Source: H111-94 sp034436045 (GTDB taxonomy: Bacteria; Chloroflexota; Ktedonobacteria; Ktedonobacterales; Ktedonobacteraceae). From it: DNA of 49,890 nucleotides. Position numbers and translations under genes: made by a program. The DNA lies in the NCBI GenBank assembly GCA_034436045.1, contig DAOTVZ010000071.1:1-49890 (forward strand), read 5' to 3'. Below are positions 1-9,491 of this stretch, one piece after another. The notes beneath the pieces are model-generated. The model worked only from the letters and a program-made list of their open reading frames with translations. It made no database searches and was not told the origin of the DNA. Position 1 is the stretch's first letter; each line of letters starts with the position of its first letter.

Positions 1-56
1 GCGGCGGATGAGAGAGCTAGAGGACGGTTTTGCTTTTGGTGAAAAGGCGTGCAATG

Positions 57-128
57 AAAGCCTGCCTACCATGTGTTGTAAAAGCCTGCCTCATCACGCA
101 CGTGAAAGCCTGTCTCTCTCTTCTTACA
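57..128. repeat. Three 24-bp direct repeats upstream of the integrase pseudogene
   Basis: The hexamer AAAGCC recurs at 57, 81 and 105, exactly 24 bp apart. It is followed by CTGCCT in the first two copies (so AAAGCCTGCCT is shared) and by TGTCT in the third; the rest of each unit diverges. The iteron-like arrangement ends about 45 bp before the integrase start, so a recombinase or regulator binding array is possible. This is inference only. The remaining sequence of 1-171 shows nothing else that can be named. Confidence 0.4.
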
Positions 129-171
129 CCACCCGGTTGCCTCCTGAACGCACAAAAGGAGACACGCAACC

Positions 172-1119
172 ATGACATCGAAACGATCAGGCAAATCCTC
201 AGATCAGGTGACAGAGGCCCGCGCCGCTGCGCAACGTGCCAAACTTGAGGCCCAGGCCGAGGCCCGCGAGGCCAGCGAAAAACAGGCAGCGGCCCAGGCC
301 GAAACATCATCCAGAAAGATGAAGAGCAAGAAAGATCAACAGCGGCTTCTCGCCAAACGGCGTGCCACGATAACGATTGAACGTACCCTGGCGGATTACC
401 TTGCAGACCATGAAGGCGGCAATCACAGCCCGAAGACGCTGGAATGGCACCGCACTGCGCTAGGGCTGCTGAAAGATTTCCTACAGGAGGAGCGCGGCAT
501 CACACTGGTCGGAGAGATTGACGCGCCCGATCTCAACGCCTGGTTTGTGCATCTACGCAAGACGCCAGGGGGCCACGGCAAGCCGCGCAGCGAGCGCACC
601 GTCCAGACCTATGCCCGCTCAGCCCGCGCCTTCTTCCACTGGTTAGTACGCCAGGAGATTATTGACCGCAATCCCTTTGACAGCGTGACCTTCCCAAAGG
701 TAGGCAAGCCGCTCATCCGCACCATCGAGCCGGAAGAGTTTGAGCAACTGTTGCTGGCGTGTGCGCCGCCCCACGAGACTGGCCCTCCGGGCGAACGTGT
801 GGCAGTCTGCAATCGAGCGATTCTCTGGTTACTCTATAATAGAGGTATCCGCGTTTCGGAACTCGTCAATTTGCACGTGGATGATCTGGAACGCAAAAAA
901 GAAGTGATCATGATGCTGGGAAAGAGTTCCAAGTAGCGGCGTATTGCTCTGGAGCAAATTGGTCTGCGCAACCTCTGTTACTACCTGGACAAGCATCGCC
1001 CGGATAAAGAAGAACTGGCTGAGTGGGGCAGCGTCGGCGAAGATCATCTCTTCCTCTCCGAGACACGTCAACCACTTACCAAAGATGGGAACACTTTTTC
1101 GCTCTATCAGCCCTCTTAG
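172..1119 (+). pseudogene. Tyrosine recombinase/integrase (XerC/D-like), broken and truncated
   Basis: The frame opens with ATG behind AAAGGAGA and reads 254 codons. It has an Ala/Gln/Lys-rich N-terminal extension (about residues 10-65), a SAM-like core-binding domain (about 70-170), and the start of the catalytic domain with the first catalytic arginine (GIRVSEL) and the beta-hairpin lysine region GKSSK. An in-frame TAG at 934-936 interrupts it. Beyond the stop the same frame continues with convincing integrase sequence (RRIALEQIGL, then DHLFLSETRQPL) to a second stop at 1117-1119. The H-x-x-R, H/W and Tyr box are missing altogether, so it cannot be an active recombinase even with readthrough. 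The TAG fits a single change from CAG. Its end coincides with the 3' end of the opposing helicase operon, marking a junction created by insertion or deletion. Confidence 0.85.
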
Positions 1120-2558
1120 TTTGAGATGGAATCTTGAGCGTTTTTCTGTGGGCGAATATTCGTGGCAGTCACGCTCATTCGATCTTTTTTCTTATCAAAA
1201 CTTTCCACCAATGCAAATTTTATTTGCATATGCATCTCAGGTTGTCCTCGCACAAAGGCACTAAACTTAAAATGGTAGCGATTCCCTTGCTCGTCTTCAA
1301 TAAATCCAAATTGTTGCTGCTCGTTCAGTTGTACTATTTTCCCTGTTTTTGTGGGTGTTGCTGTCTGAAGTGTTTCCTGCCAGATGATGCGGCATAACTT
1401 GAGAACCTTTCCCAGTGGAGGTGCCTTTGTACCTTTGTCATCCGGAAGTGGGGAAAGGACGTCGGCGTGTGCTTTTTTCAGAGCAAGAATTTTTTGCCTC
1501 GTTCGCTCTATATAGTTTTCTTTAGAGCCGAATGCGGTTTCGATTGCCCAGACAAGTAGAAGATGGTGATAGGTCGCCTGCCACTCCTCTTGACTCTGCA
1601 GAAGCTCGCACATCGCTTTCAGCAGTGTAATACGTCCCTTGACATCACCTGGAGCACTCACCGCGCGACAAAACCAGAGCCATGCTTCCTGCTGCTGCTT
1701 TAACTGCATATATACCTGTGCGATATCTCCCTGGATATACCACTGTTTAGGGAAGCGGGCATCTATATACTTCAGTTGATCGAGTCCACCTTGCACGTCG
1801 CCAGTTCTTATCTTTGCTAATGCTTCCCAGCGTTGAAAATGTAAGCTCTCATCTGGATATTTCTCGATCCCCATATGGGCGTATGCTCTGCACTCATCGT
1901 ATTGCTGGAGTTCCAATGCTGCCCGCGTGACTGCGTACAACCATTGTTGGTAATCTGAAAGGCCCAACCGACCATTGATTTTCTCTCGTTTTGTAGAAAT
2001 CGTCTCCGGTTGTAACTTATGCCCAAATTCTTGCACTATATCCCAACGCTTGTGTAATTTTGCTTCCTTGCAAATCACGAATGCAGTACGTATGCGGGGA
2101 AAAGCTTCAGTGGTTAGCGCAAAAATACGGCGTGCCGCCTCTACCTTAACGCTGAGATCCTTCGATGAAACCTGTACAGAAGTTTCTTCATTTTCATTAT
2201 CTTCCACAAAACTATCATTCTGTCGTCTAGAATTCTTCAAGTATCCATCATAAATAGACCAGACATATTCACTGACAAAGTAGGTGTCGCTGAGAAAATC
2301 CTTGTACTGATCTGCAACCTTTCTGGCAAATTTGCTGGCCTCACGCGCCTCATTCACCCCTCTTTTCCGCATGTGATGAATGTATCTGTTTGCGTTATAG
2401 CTATCTGGACGCAGTTGAAAGAGTTGCTGGTACAATGTGGCAGCTTCCTGATGTAATTGGAGGGCTTTGCCAGGTTGAGCCTGCGCAAGTTGTTTGATCT
2501 CATCGTCAAGGAGCTTTGCTTCCTGCCTTAATTGATAATATTGCACAAAGTCAGACAT
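1116..2558 (-). CDS. Helical-repeat (TPR-like) protein with C-terminal cold-shock-like OB domain; last gene of helicase operon
   Basis: 480 aa. Most of the protein (about residues 1-390) is helical and contains TPR-like segments, e.g. YDECRAYAHMGIEKYP and LYQQLFQLRPDSYNANRY. The last 75 residues look like a cold-shock/S1-type OB fold: GKIVQLNEQQQFGFIEDE has the G-x-I and FGFI-type strand layout of CSD RNP1-like segments, followed by YHFKFSAF. A nucleic-acid-binding scaffold is therefore the likely role (inference). The start ATG has AAAGGAG 11 nt upstream and lies 31 nt inside the preceding gene, so translation is probably coupled. No enzymatic motif was seen. I do not recognise a named family for the whole protein. 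Confidence 0.75.
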   Translation of the reverse strand: MSDFVQYYQLRQEAKLLDDEIKQLAQAQPGKALQLHQEAATLYQQLFQLRPDSYNANRYIHHMRKRGVNEAREASKFARKVADQYKDFLSDTYFVSEYVWSIYDGYLKNSRRQNDSFVEDNENEETSVQVSSKDLSVKVEAARRIFALTTEAFPRIRTAFVICKEAKLHKRWDIVQEFGHKLQPETISTKREKINGRLGLSDYQQWLYAVTRAALELQQYDECRAYAHMGIEKYPDESLHFQRWEALAKIRTGDVQGGLDQLKYIDARFPKQWYIQGDIAQVYMQLKQQQEAWLWFCRAVSAPGDVKGRITLLKAMCELLQSQEEWQATYHHLLLVWAIETAFGSKENYIERTRQKILALKKAHADVLSPLPDDKGTKAPPLGKVLKLCRIIWQETLQTATPTKTGKIVQLNEQQQFGFIEDEQGNRYHFKFSAFVRGQPEMHMQIKFALVESFDKKKDRMSVTATNIRPQKNAQDSISN

Positions 2559-3100
2559 TGTGTGAGGTACTCCTTTGCACCAGAAAAATCACTTCTATCA
2601 GGTCGGCTACACAGCGAAAGAAGCGCTACGCGATCCAGATGGGTACACGCGGGATCATCAAGTATGCGCTCTAAGGCTTCTTTTGCACGTCTACAAACAA
2701 TGCGGCAATCAACATTATCCTGAGCAAATGGCTCAAGCTGCTTCAAACTGTCGCGGGCGTCAGCGAAATAGAGCCGTAGCAGATGTTCAGTTGCTGTATC
2801 CTCTGTAACCTTCTTTTGAGTTTTTGTGGGAAGAACAGTGCGCGAAGTGCTTACACCTACTATCGATGCAATTGCAGGCATCACCTCTTGTTTTAACCAA
2901 TCTGTATTGGGAACTGGCGTCCATTTCTGACGGTTCGGCGACCAGCTGAGAGACAAAGTATGGTTTTGCCCCTCATGATGCCAGATAAGATTCACCGCAT
3001 ACTCACTGACAATACGTATCACAGGTTGAGCCAAACCGACTTCAGCACAACAGGCGCTTATCTGCTCGGCTTTTGTCTGTAAAAGCTCCTGATTACTCAT
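2528..3100 (-). CDS. Unrecognised 190-aa protein of the helicase operon
   Basis: 190 aa, no family recognised. The N-terminal half (1-85) looks alpha/beta, with a stretch of beta-prone residues (IRIVSEYAVNLIWHHEG, then HTLSLSWSPN). The C-terminal half (105-190) looks helical and is rich in Cys, Asp and Arg, e.g. CRRAKEALERILDDP. There is no signal peptide or membrane segment. The start ATG overlaps the stop of the upstream NERD-helicase gene in an ATGA arrangement, and its end overlaps the next gene by 31 nt, so it is an integral part of the operon. It could be an adaptor or specificity subunit, but nothing in the sequence proves that. Confidence 0.7.
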   Translation of the reverse strand: MSNQELLQTKAEQISACCAEVGLAQPVIRIVSEYAVNLIWHHEGQNHTLSLSWSPNRQKWTPVPNTDWLKQEVMPAIASIVGVSTSRTVLPTKTQKKVTEDTATEHLLRLYFADARDSLKQLEPFAQDNVDCRIVCRRAKEALERILDDPACTHLDRVALLSLCSRPDRSDFSGAKEYLTQCLTLCNIIN

Positions 3101-5022
3101 ACATTCCTCTGTAGCGTTAGTAGTTCTTGCACAAAACGACTGCGTTGCGTATAGTAAAGAGAAACTTCACGGAGCGCGCGGGTGAGCGCTACAAAGATTT
3201 TGATACGGCTCTTCCTAGCCTCTTCAGCTAATGTATCATCACTAGCAAACAGGTGGTTTCTATCCAGATGACCATCTGGCAAACGATCACTATCGAGAAT
3301 ATAGACGTAATCGCGCTCGAGGCCCTTTGCCATCGTGAATTCCGCCAGCACGACTTTCTTCTCGTGGGCAGAAATTTCTGATGCTTCACAACTGGGAATG
3401 TTGCTGGTCTGTAACATCTCTCTAAGCATCGCCAGCGTTTCTGGTAGCCCAATACACAGTACATGCTCCGGTTGCAAGTATTTGATGAGATCATCGCTGA
3501 TATCGTCGCACACCTCTTCCAACATCTGTTCTCTAGTTGTACATTCTTTGAATACTGGCTTGATAGGTGATGTATTTTTAGGGGTTATGGTGCTCTCATA
3601 GCCATTTTCACGGAGTTCATAACTGAGCAAACTATCATTGCGCAAGAATGACCAGGCGAGACGTGCAATATGCTGCGGACTACGATACATGTGATACGTC
3701 GCTGGAATACGTACACGCTGTTCTATTAGCCCTAACTCACTCAGGTTATGGTTGCGAGGAAAGAGTTTCTGACCTACATCACCTACCATGAAGACATGCT
3801 CACGTTCCTTGAGAAGGCTCATGCCGATGTCAAGAAAGATACTGCTAAAATCTTGTACCTCATCAACCAGCAAATAATCATATCGGCGGAAGCGTTCAGG
3901 CTGTTTATCTAGAATATCTAAACATTTATCCGGTAACGTATACTCAAGATAATCTTCTGGTATAACAAGAGATCGTTGTGTCTGCACACGCCACTGTTCT
4001 GCTTCCAGTGCCCCCAATCCGCTTGTAACAATCTCTTCCATCAGCGTGCCAATGTCGAAGATAGCAATTTTATCGAGATACGTTTTTACTTGCTCCAATG
4101 CTTTACTCTGCAAGATGCGTTCCAGGTCTCTTGTCAGGGCAACGCTGTATGCCAGTACGAGAACGCGAAAATCGGCAACGCCTTCATGTTGGTCAACCAG
4201 GTGCATTGCGCGGGAAAGCAGCACATTGGTTTTGCCACTACCGGCCACATCTAACATATAGTTAGGAGTCATCGCATCGTTCCCAAGTGCCCACTGCTGT
4301 TGCTTCTGGTCTAGAATGAGCAAATGCTTATATGCCTGCTCATCCTTGCTGAGTACCCCGACACGTATCTTAGCAGGAATAAGCACATTGACAACCTTTT
4401 GCACCGTTTCCATGACATAAGGTGTATTGGGCGTTGAGCGGATATGATTGGTAAAGAGGTGCAGGGGCTGTGTACGGAACTGATCTAAGTCATCTCTGAA
4501 AAATGTTCGCTCAAGATCAATCGTAAATCGTTCCTGCGGATTTTTAGCTCGCCCGTTTTCAGAAAGGAGCCGGTTTTCGAACTCTACCCGTGAAATTTTC
4601 GGGAAAACGAGAAAACGATGTACTCTCACCCACGCGAGTGACTGTGTAGTCAAAAATTCACACATAGCGCGAAAATATTCGTCTACCTGCTCTTGTGGAT
4701 TGCGAAGCATGATTTCATGTCCTTGCTCATTGATCTTACGAATATTATATTGGTCAACCCATTCGTACACGTTGCGCCGGATATTCCAATCCTTTACTTC
4801 CAGGATGATAATCCCGGTCTGCGGACCAACGACAACCAGGTCAATGCGATCTTCGTTGCCTCCCGCCTGACGCCGTTCCAGGCTTGGAAGTATACGTAGT
4901 TCTCGCAGAAGGAAATATTCATCCGGCAGGCCTAGCAGAAACTGCAATACTCGCTGCTCTGCCTCGGCACCAGCACCAGTATCGGGGAGATTTCGCTGTG
5001 GAATAATTCGCTCGTTTAACAT
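3097..5022 (-). CDS. NERD nuclease domain-UvrD/Rep superfamily 1 helicase fusion
   Basis: 641 aa from the ATG at 5022, which overlaps the upstream stop as TAATG and has AAAGGA 7 nt before it; an in-frame ATG 24 nt further upstream is less likely. Residues about 10-130 form a NERD (nuclease-related) domain of PD-(D/E)XK type: EDRIDLVVVG supplies the acidic residue and ILEVKDW the E-x-K. The helicase follows: Walker A VAGSGKTN near residue 257, Walker B LLVDEVQDF near 382, and motif VI VALTRALREV near 609. Superfamily 1A helicases of this class translocate on DNA; the attached nuclease-like domain suggests DNA degradation. It is translationally coupled on both sides, so it probably acts with its operon partners. 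Confidence 0.85.
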   Translation of the reverse strand: MLNERIIPQRNLPDTGAGAEAEQRVLQFLLGLPDEYFLLRELRILPSLERRQAGGNEDRIDLVVVGPQTGIIILEVKDWNIRRNVYEWVDQYNIRKINEQGHEIMLRNPQEQVDEYFRAMCEFLTTQSLAWVRVHRFLVFPKISRVEFENRLLSENGRAKNPQERFTIDLERTFFRDDLDQFRTQPLHLFTNHIRSTPNTPYVMETVQKVVNVLIPAKIRVGVLSKDEQAYKHLLILDQKQQQWALGNDAMTPNYMLDVAGSGKTNVLLSRAMHLVDQHEGVADFRVLVLAYSVALTRDLERILQSKALEQVKTYLDKIAIFDIGTLMEEIVTSGLGALEAEQWRVQTQRSLVIPEDYLEYTLPDKCLDILDKQPERFRRYDYLLVDEVQDFSSIFLDIGMSLLKEREHVFMVGDVGQKLFPRNHNLSELGLIEQRVRIPATYHMYRSPQHIARLAWSFLRNDSLLSYELRENGYESTITPKNTSPIKPVFKECTTREQMLEEVCDDISDDLIKYLQPEHVLCIGLPETLAMLREMLQTSNIPSCEASEISAHEKKVVLAEFTMAKGLERDYVYILDSDRLPDGHLDRNHLFASDDTLAEEARKSRIKIFVALTRALREVSLYYTQRSRFVQELLTLQRNV

Positions 5023-8000
5023 TATTGCATCCTTTCTGCTGTCCACGCCTCATACTGCTGCAAAGCTAATTTGAGCTGGAAGTAAGCCTGACTACCTTTA
5101 TTTACCTTGTTCTCGCTATTTAAATGATCCGCAATATAGGCTGGTTTACAGACCATTTTCACTGTGCGAACATTGCTGCTTGCCAGTTGCTCAAGTAAAA
5201 CCGTTCTAATGCCATCATAGATGCTCGTGTTCTGATCAGCATGCTGCTGCGGAAAGGTATATTGTTTATCGTGAACTGGCGCTAGCCGATTCGTGGCGCT
5301 AATCTGGCATGTTCCTTTCCACTCGATGGAAAGCAGCAAATCGGGGCGAGCAAGGGCCGATTTCTGCGCTGGAAGATAGGGTTGCAGTAAACTCTGTTGC
5401 AGGTAGCTGCGCAAAAAGACCTGAGCATCCTTGAGTGAGAGAATACCTGCGAGATAACGCGAGTTCAAGCTCAGCAAACAGTGGTAACAACTGGAGGTCT
5501 GATTACTTGCGTGTGCTAACGTTGCTACTGGCTCTTGCGATTGTGTAGAAAAAGATGAGCAGATATGGTCTTTCTGTTGCTCCAGATAGCGCTGTAACAT
5601 ACCGTGCAGGTTTTCAAAGATGCCTGGAAACGGAACTGCACCGCTTTCATCCTGCCCATATATAAAGTAGTAGTCTTCCTCACCTTTGATATCGCCAGCT
5701 TCCGTATACAGAGCTACATCAGATAGAATGCGCAATTCACTATCGTCCAGATTGAAGTAGTGGGGAATAGCCCACAGCAATACAGCCAGAAAATTGGCTC
5801 TGGTATCTTGGCTTAAAATGTGACTGGAGAGATACACCAGGAGACCATCACGAACCAGCGACGTCCCAAAACGATACTGGTTCGATCCTTCCTGAAATGG
5901 TTGCAGGCTCTTTCCCTCTTTGTTACGTATTCCCTCATTGATGATATGTATCTTTCCTTGATGTACCAGATAGATGCGACAATAGCTAGGCCCTACGGCA
6001 GGTAAATCAACCAGAGCGCCTTTGCATAGTAGCATCCGTTTGAGTTTATATCGCTCATCTGGATCACGATGAGCATACAGATATTTTTCTTCCAGGAGAT
6101 CGGCCTGCATGTATTGAGGAGAACGATAGGGATGATGTTCTGGATCGTATTCAATGGTATATGAATCGAAAGGTTGCCGCTCGGCGACCTTCACTGGCTT
6201 GCCCCCACAATAGACGATCCGTCCAGGGGCCAACTGACGCGCTGCCATCTCTGGCTCGCGAAACGTCAATACCTTTTCTTTCGCAGGGCTGGCTTGAGAG
6301 GCATCAATCAGTGGCACGCCATCTCTGCGAAAGCCATAGTCAGGGAATAGCCCCTCACGATAGGCTTGCTCGTGATGTGAGATTGTTCCTAACCAGTGAT
6401 GGACATCTTGACGCAAGTACGTGGCTAGCGCTTCATAGACCTCTCCTATCTCTTGTCGTAAGTTCATCTCGTCGCGTGTAAAGAAATGTTGGAGACGGGC
6501 GGTAAACCTGTCATAGTCCTTGAGTAAAGGCAAATTCTCCTGGCCTGCCAGGAGATATGCATACGTATGAGGCACTAACAACTTGAGATTTGTCAGGGTA
6601 AATTGTGGAGGGGTGATAGTTCCTTCAATCATCTTAAGGGGATTTGCCATGTAATACTCGTCATGACTGTCACCCGATGAAGCGATAGTAACGATTGCGG
6701 CCGAACGCACCAGTCCTTTCCGGCCTGCCCGTCCGGCTCGCTGCGCATAGCTGGCAGGACTTGGAGGAAAACCAATCATCATGACCGAGGTAAGATCGCC
6801 AATATCTACCCCCATTTCCAGCGTAGGGGTACAGATCAGCACATGGATATCACCAGTACGAAACTTTTCTTCGGCCTCAGCCCGCTCAACATCGCTATTG
6901 TCAGCAGTGTGGCATTCGACAAGAGGAGGGTTTTCGGCATATGTGTGCTGACTTTCCCCCCCTTTCGAACAGTTTAAGACCAGCATTTCAGGGTTCACCT
7001 GGTAGTAGGTTTTCCCCTGACGAGTCTTTTTGCAGGTAATAATGCCTTTGGATTGCAAATCCGACAATATCTCCTGAATTCGCTCGCTACCAACTCTTTG
7101 AATGTATTCTTTGTACTTTTCGCCTTCCTTTCCTAAGGAAATAATGTTGTACCCCTGCTCCTGTACTCCTTCAATGCCTACCCCATACTCTGTTTCGACC
7201 CGATACTTTTCCAGGTAAAAATGTTGCAAATGATGTGTGACAGGAGTTGGGAATGCGGATCTATCTATTGCCCCTTGTTTCAGGAAAATCTGATGGATCA
7301 ACTCCAGAGCTTCACCACAACAGGAATCGCTCCTTTCTGAATTGAGAACGACAGCCCACGACGCTTCATAGTCAGGCAACCGGGTAAGCATACGAGCAAA
7401 CCAGAAAGGGACTTCACGTCCTACCTCTGCGCAGAGACCTTTATCAGGAAAGTCCTTACGTGTTAAAGAGAGATACGCCTCAGGAAGACTTATTTCTCCA
7501 AGTTTTGACCATTCTTCATACCCTTGCTCGGTAAGCACACGATCTGCAATCTCATCGCGTAATCGAAAACGGATTCCTGATGCACGCTCGCGGTTATCAA
7601 TGAATCCTAATAATTTTGAGGCAATCTGAGTAGAAGGTTTACTAAGCAGAGCATCTACCACTCTATGCACATTGATCCAATACAGGCGTGGATGCTCCAG
7701 CAGTAGTTCTTCCTGCTGTTCTTCTGTGGCAATACCAACAATACGTACAACATTGGTATGATCGCGTGTAGGATGGAGCGCGTAATAGGCACGTTCGTAC
7801 TCCCGGTTCCAGGTTTCTTCCAATGAGAAGAAAACCTCTGTACTCTCCTCCGGCACAGGGGTATCATCTATGCGTTGTACCAGCACAGGAAAGACATTTT
7901 TCCCCTCGCTGGCACTATAACTGGTAATAGGCCAGATAGCCGCGCCATCACTTTTAGCCAGGCAAAGTGTGAGATGTTGCTTACTGATGCTGAATAACAA

Positions 8001-9455
8001 GCCGTTACAGAGTCGGCAACGCGAACGCCTCCCGTCCGAATAGTGACCACAATGCAGGCAGCGCGAAAGCCGTCCACCCAGATTACTGAGCATCAGATGC
8101 ATGCGGTAGTCGAGAATAGCATGGGGAATATGGCTGTTACCAACAGCATAATGATAGTTCAGATAATTGATGATGCTAAGGTAGGCATAGACAACAGACT
8201 CAGCATCTCTGGGTTCTCTTTGATACTGTTCATGGTAGAGTCTGCTAAATAGCTCGATAAAATCAATGATAGTACGCCTGGGTTGTTTCTCGCCTATCTC
8301 CTCTGTCTGCTTATCATGAGTTGCTTGAAGTTCTTCACGTAATGTATATACAAAGAGATCTTCTTGTATGAATTGATATATACGTTGCCATCTACTAACC
8401 GGTGATTGTGGAAGTGGTTGACCTACAAACTGCTCTACCAAACTGCAAATAGCCTTTTCATCCCCATGTGATACCAGTGACTCCCCTTCAATTTGATCTA
8501 TCGCTGTTAATAATTGTGAAGACTGCCCCCCTTCTCCTATTTCTTTTTCTGCATAAACAGGCGTAATAAACGAAAAATTGGCAACAGTGCGCATACCAAA
8601 AATAGCTCTGGCAAAGTTCTCAATCTGTTCTCTATCTTGATTTCGGTAATACTCGCCTCCCTGCTGCAAGGTTGCGCTTGCGCCTATCTGGATCAACTGG
8701 TTCTGATCTTTGCAATGTGGTCGAAGCCGACGAAGCAAAAGACTCAAATTCGCACCTTTTGACCCTCGGTAGTAATGTATCTCATCAATAACCAGATAAC
8801 GTAATGTGTGCGCGGATATTTGAAACAAAACATTGTACTTTGTAAGCAAGCGATCTAGCATAATATAGTTTGTGACCAGTATATCAGGAGGATCACTTTT
8901 CATTGCCTCACGATCCTCTTTAAGCGTCGAACCAATGAAACTACGCACGGTCAGACCGGCTCTTTTTAAGGCATCATCCTCTTCAATGCGGCGCAACTGA
9001 TCGTTAGCCAGTGCGTTCATCGGATATAGGATAATGGCCTTGATGCCCTTGTTCCCCCGGTTTTTTAAGCAATGATCGAGAATAGGAATCAGGAACGCTT
9101 CCGTCTTGCCACTTCCTGTGCCGGTCGCAATAATCGTCGTTTTCCCCGCGAGAATACTCTCAATAGCCACCTCCTGGTGAACATACAGTTGGTGGCGCTG
9201 AAAGGCTGGAAACAGATTGCGAAGCTCTGTATGAAGATTGTGTGTCTTGCAAAAATCACTAAAAGTGCGTGAGGCAGTCTGATATTTTCTGTTGAGCGAA
9301 AAGTAGACATTGTCGAGCGCGTAAAGATCCGTGAGAATCTGTGTGCGTAGCTCTTCCGATGCGTTCGTCGATTGCAGCGTATGATGCACATTTTGCTTGT
9401 ATTCTTTGAGCATTGCCAGTGACGCCGCCGCTAGATTGATATAAGGCGCAAGCAT
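5022..9455 (-). CDS. Large DEAD/DEAH helicase with zinc-binding cysteines and DUF1998-like C-terminus
   Basis: 1477 aa, start supported by AAGGAGG 8 nt upstream. Superfamily 2 motifs are intact: Walker A ATGTGSGKT near residue 112, DEIH near 225, SAT as GASATL, helicase C motif TPTLEMGVDIG near 880 and QRAGRAGRKG near 905. A four-cysteine zinc knuckle (CLHCGHY ... CRLC) lies near 465-485, inserted between the two helicase lobes. Near residue 1322 another cysteine pair (SSCYHCLLS) lies in a region like DUF1998, the domain found at the end of DISARM DrmB, DruE- and DpdJ-like helicases. The length is within the range of those defence helicases. It sits 36 nt after the RelE-UvrD gene and directly before the NERD helicase. 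Assignment to a named defence system is not possible: no methylase, PLD nuclease or Druantia partner is present. Confidence 0.85.
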   Translation of the reverse strand: MLAPYINLAAASLAMLKEYKQNVHHTLQSTNASEELRTQILTDLYALDNVYFSLNRKYQTASRTFSDFCKTHNLHTELRNLFPAFQRHQLYVHQEVAIESILAGKTTIIATGTGSGKTEAFLIPILDHCLKNRGNKGIKAIILYPMNALANDQLRRIEEDDALKRAGLTVRSFIGSTLKEDREAMKSDPPDILVTNYIMLDRLLTKYNVLFQISAHTLRYLVIDEIHYYRGSKGANLSLLLRRLRPHCKDQNQLIQIGASATLQQGGEYYRNQDREQIENFARAIFGMRTVANFSFITPVYAEKEIGEGGQSSQLLTAIDQIEGESLVSHGDEKAICSLVEQFVGQPLPQSPVSRWQRIYQFIQEDLFVYTLREELQATHDKQTEEIGEKQPRRTIIDFIELFSRLYHEQYQREPRDAESVVYAYLSIINYLNYHYAVGNSHIPHAILDYRMHLMLSNLGGRLSRCLHCGHYSDGRRSRCRLCNGLLFSISKQHLTLCLAKSDGAAIWPITSYSASEGKNVFPVLVQRIDDTPVPEESTEVFFSLEETWNREYERAYYALHPTRDHTNVVRIVGIATEEQQEELLLEHPRLYWINVHRVVDALLSKPSTQIASKLLGFIDNRERASGIRFRLRDEIADRVLTEQGYEEWSKLGEISLPEAYLSLTRKDFPDKGLCAEVGREVPFWFARMLTRLPDYEASWAVVLNSERSDSCCGEALELIHQIFLKQGAIDRSAFPTPVTHHLQHFYLEKYRVETEYGVGIEGVQEQGYNIISLGKEGEKYKEYIQRVGSERIQEILSDLQSKGIITCKKTRQGKTYYQVNPEMLVLNCSKGGESQHTYAENPPLVECHTADNSDVERAEAEEKFRTGDIHVLICTPTLEMGVDIGDLTSVMMIGFPPSPASYAQRAGRAGRKGLVRSAAIVTIASSGDSHDEYYMANPLKMIEGTITPPQFTLTNLKLLVPHTYAYLLAGQENLPLLKDYDRFTARLQHFFTRDEMNLRQEIGEVYEALATYLRQDVHHWLGTISHHEQAYREGLFPDYGFRRDGVPLIDASQASPAKEKVLTFREPEMAARQLAPGRIVYCGGKPVKVAERQPFDSYTIEYDPEHHPYRSPQYMQADLLEEKYLYAHRDPDERYKLKRMLLCKGALVDLPAVGPSYCRIYLVHQGKIHIINEGIRNKEGKSLQPFQEGSNQYRFGTSLVRDGLLVYLSSHILSQDTRANFLAVLLWAIPHYFNLDDSELRILSDVALYTEAGDIKGEEDYYFIYGQDESGAVPFPGIFENLHGMLQRYLEQQKDHICSSFSTQSQEPVATLAHASNQTSSCYHCLLSLNSRYLAGILSLKDAQVFLRSYLQQSLLQPYLPAQKSALARPDLLLSIEWKGTCQISATNRLAPVHDKQYTFPQQHADQNTSIYDGIRTVLLEQLASSNVRTVKMVCKPAYIADHLNSENKVNKGSQAYFQLKLALQQYEAWTAERMQ

Positions 9456-9491
9456 AGACGAAAACCTCCTTGTTCTTCTCTTCTGGCCTTG

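Noticed and set aside
57..128. Three regularly spaced repeats as a CRISPR array
   Set aside because: Conserved part is only about 11 bp, the spacing is 24 bp and no cas gene is present.
30..248. 72-codon frame over the repeats
   Set aside because: Its sequence simply translates the 24-bp repeats and runs into the integrase in another frame.
1116..9455. DISARM, Druantia or Dpd system
   Set aside because: A DUF1998-like helicase is present, but no DNA methylase, PLD nuclease, DruH/A-D or DpdA/7-deazaguanine genes are found in the operon.
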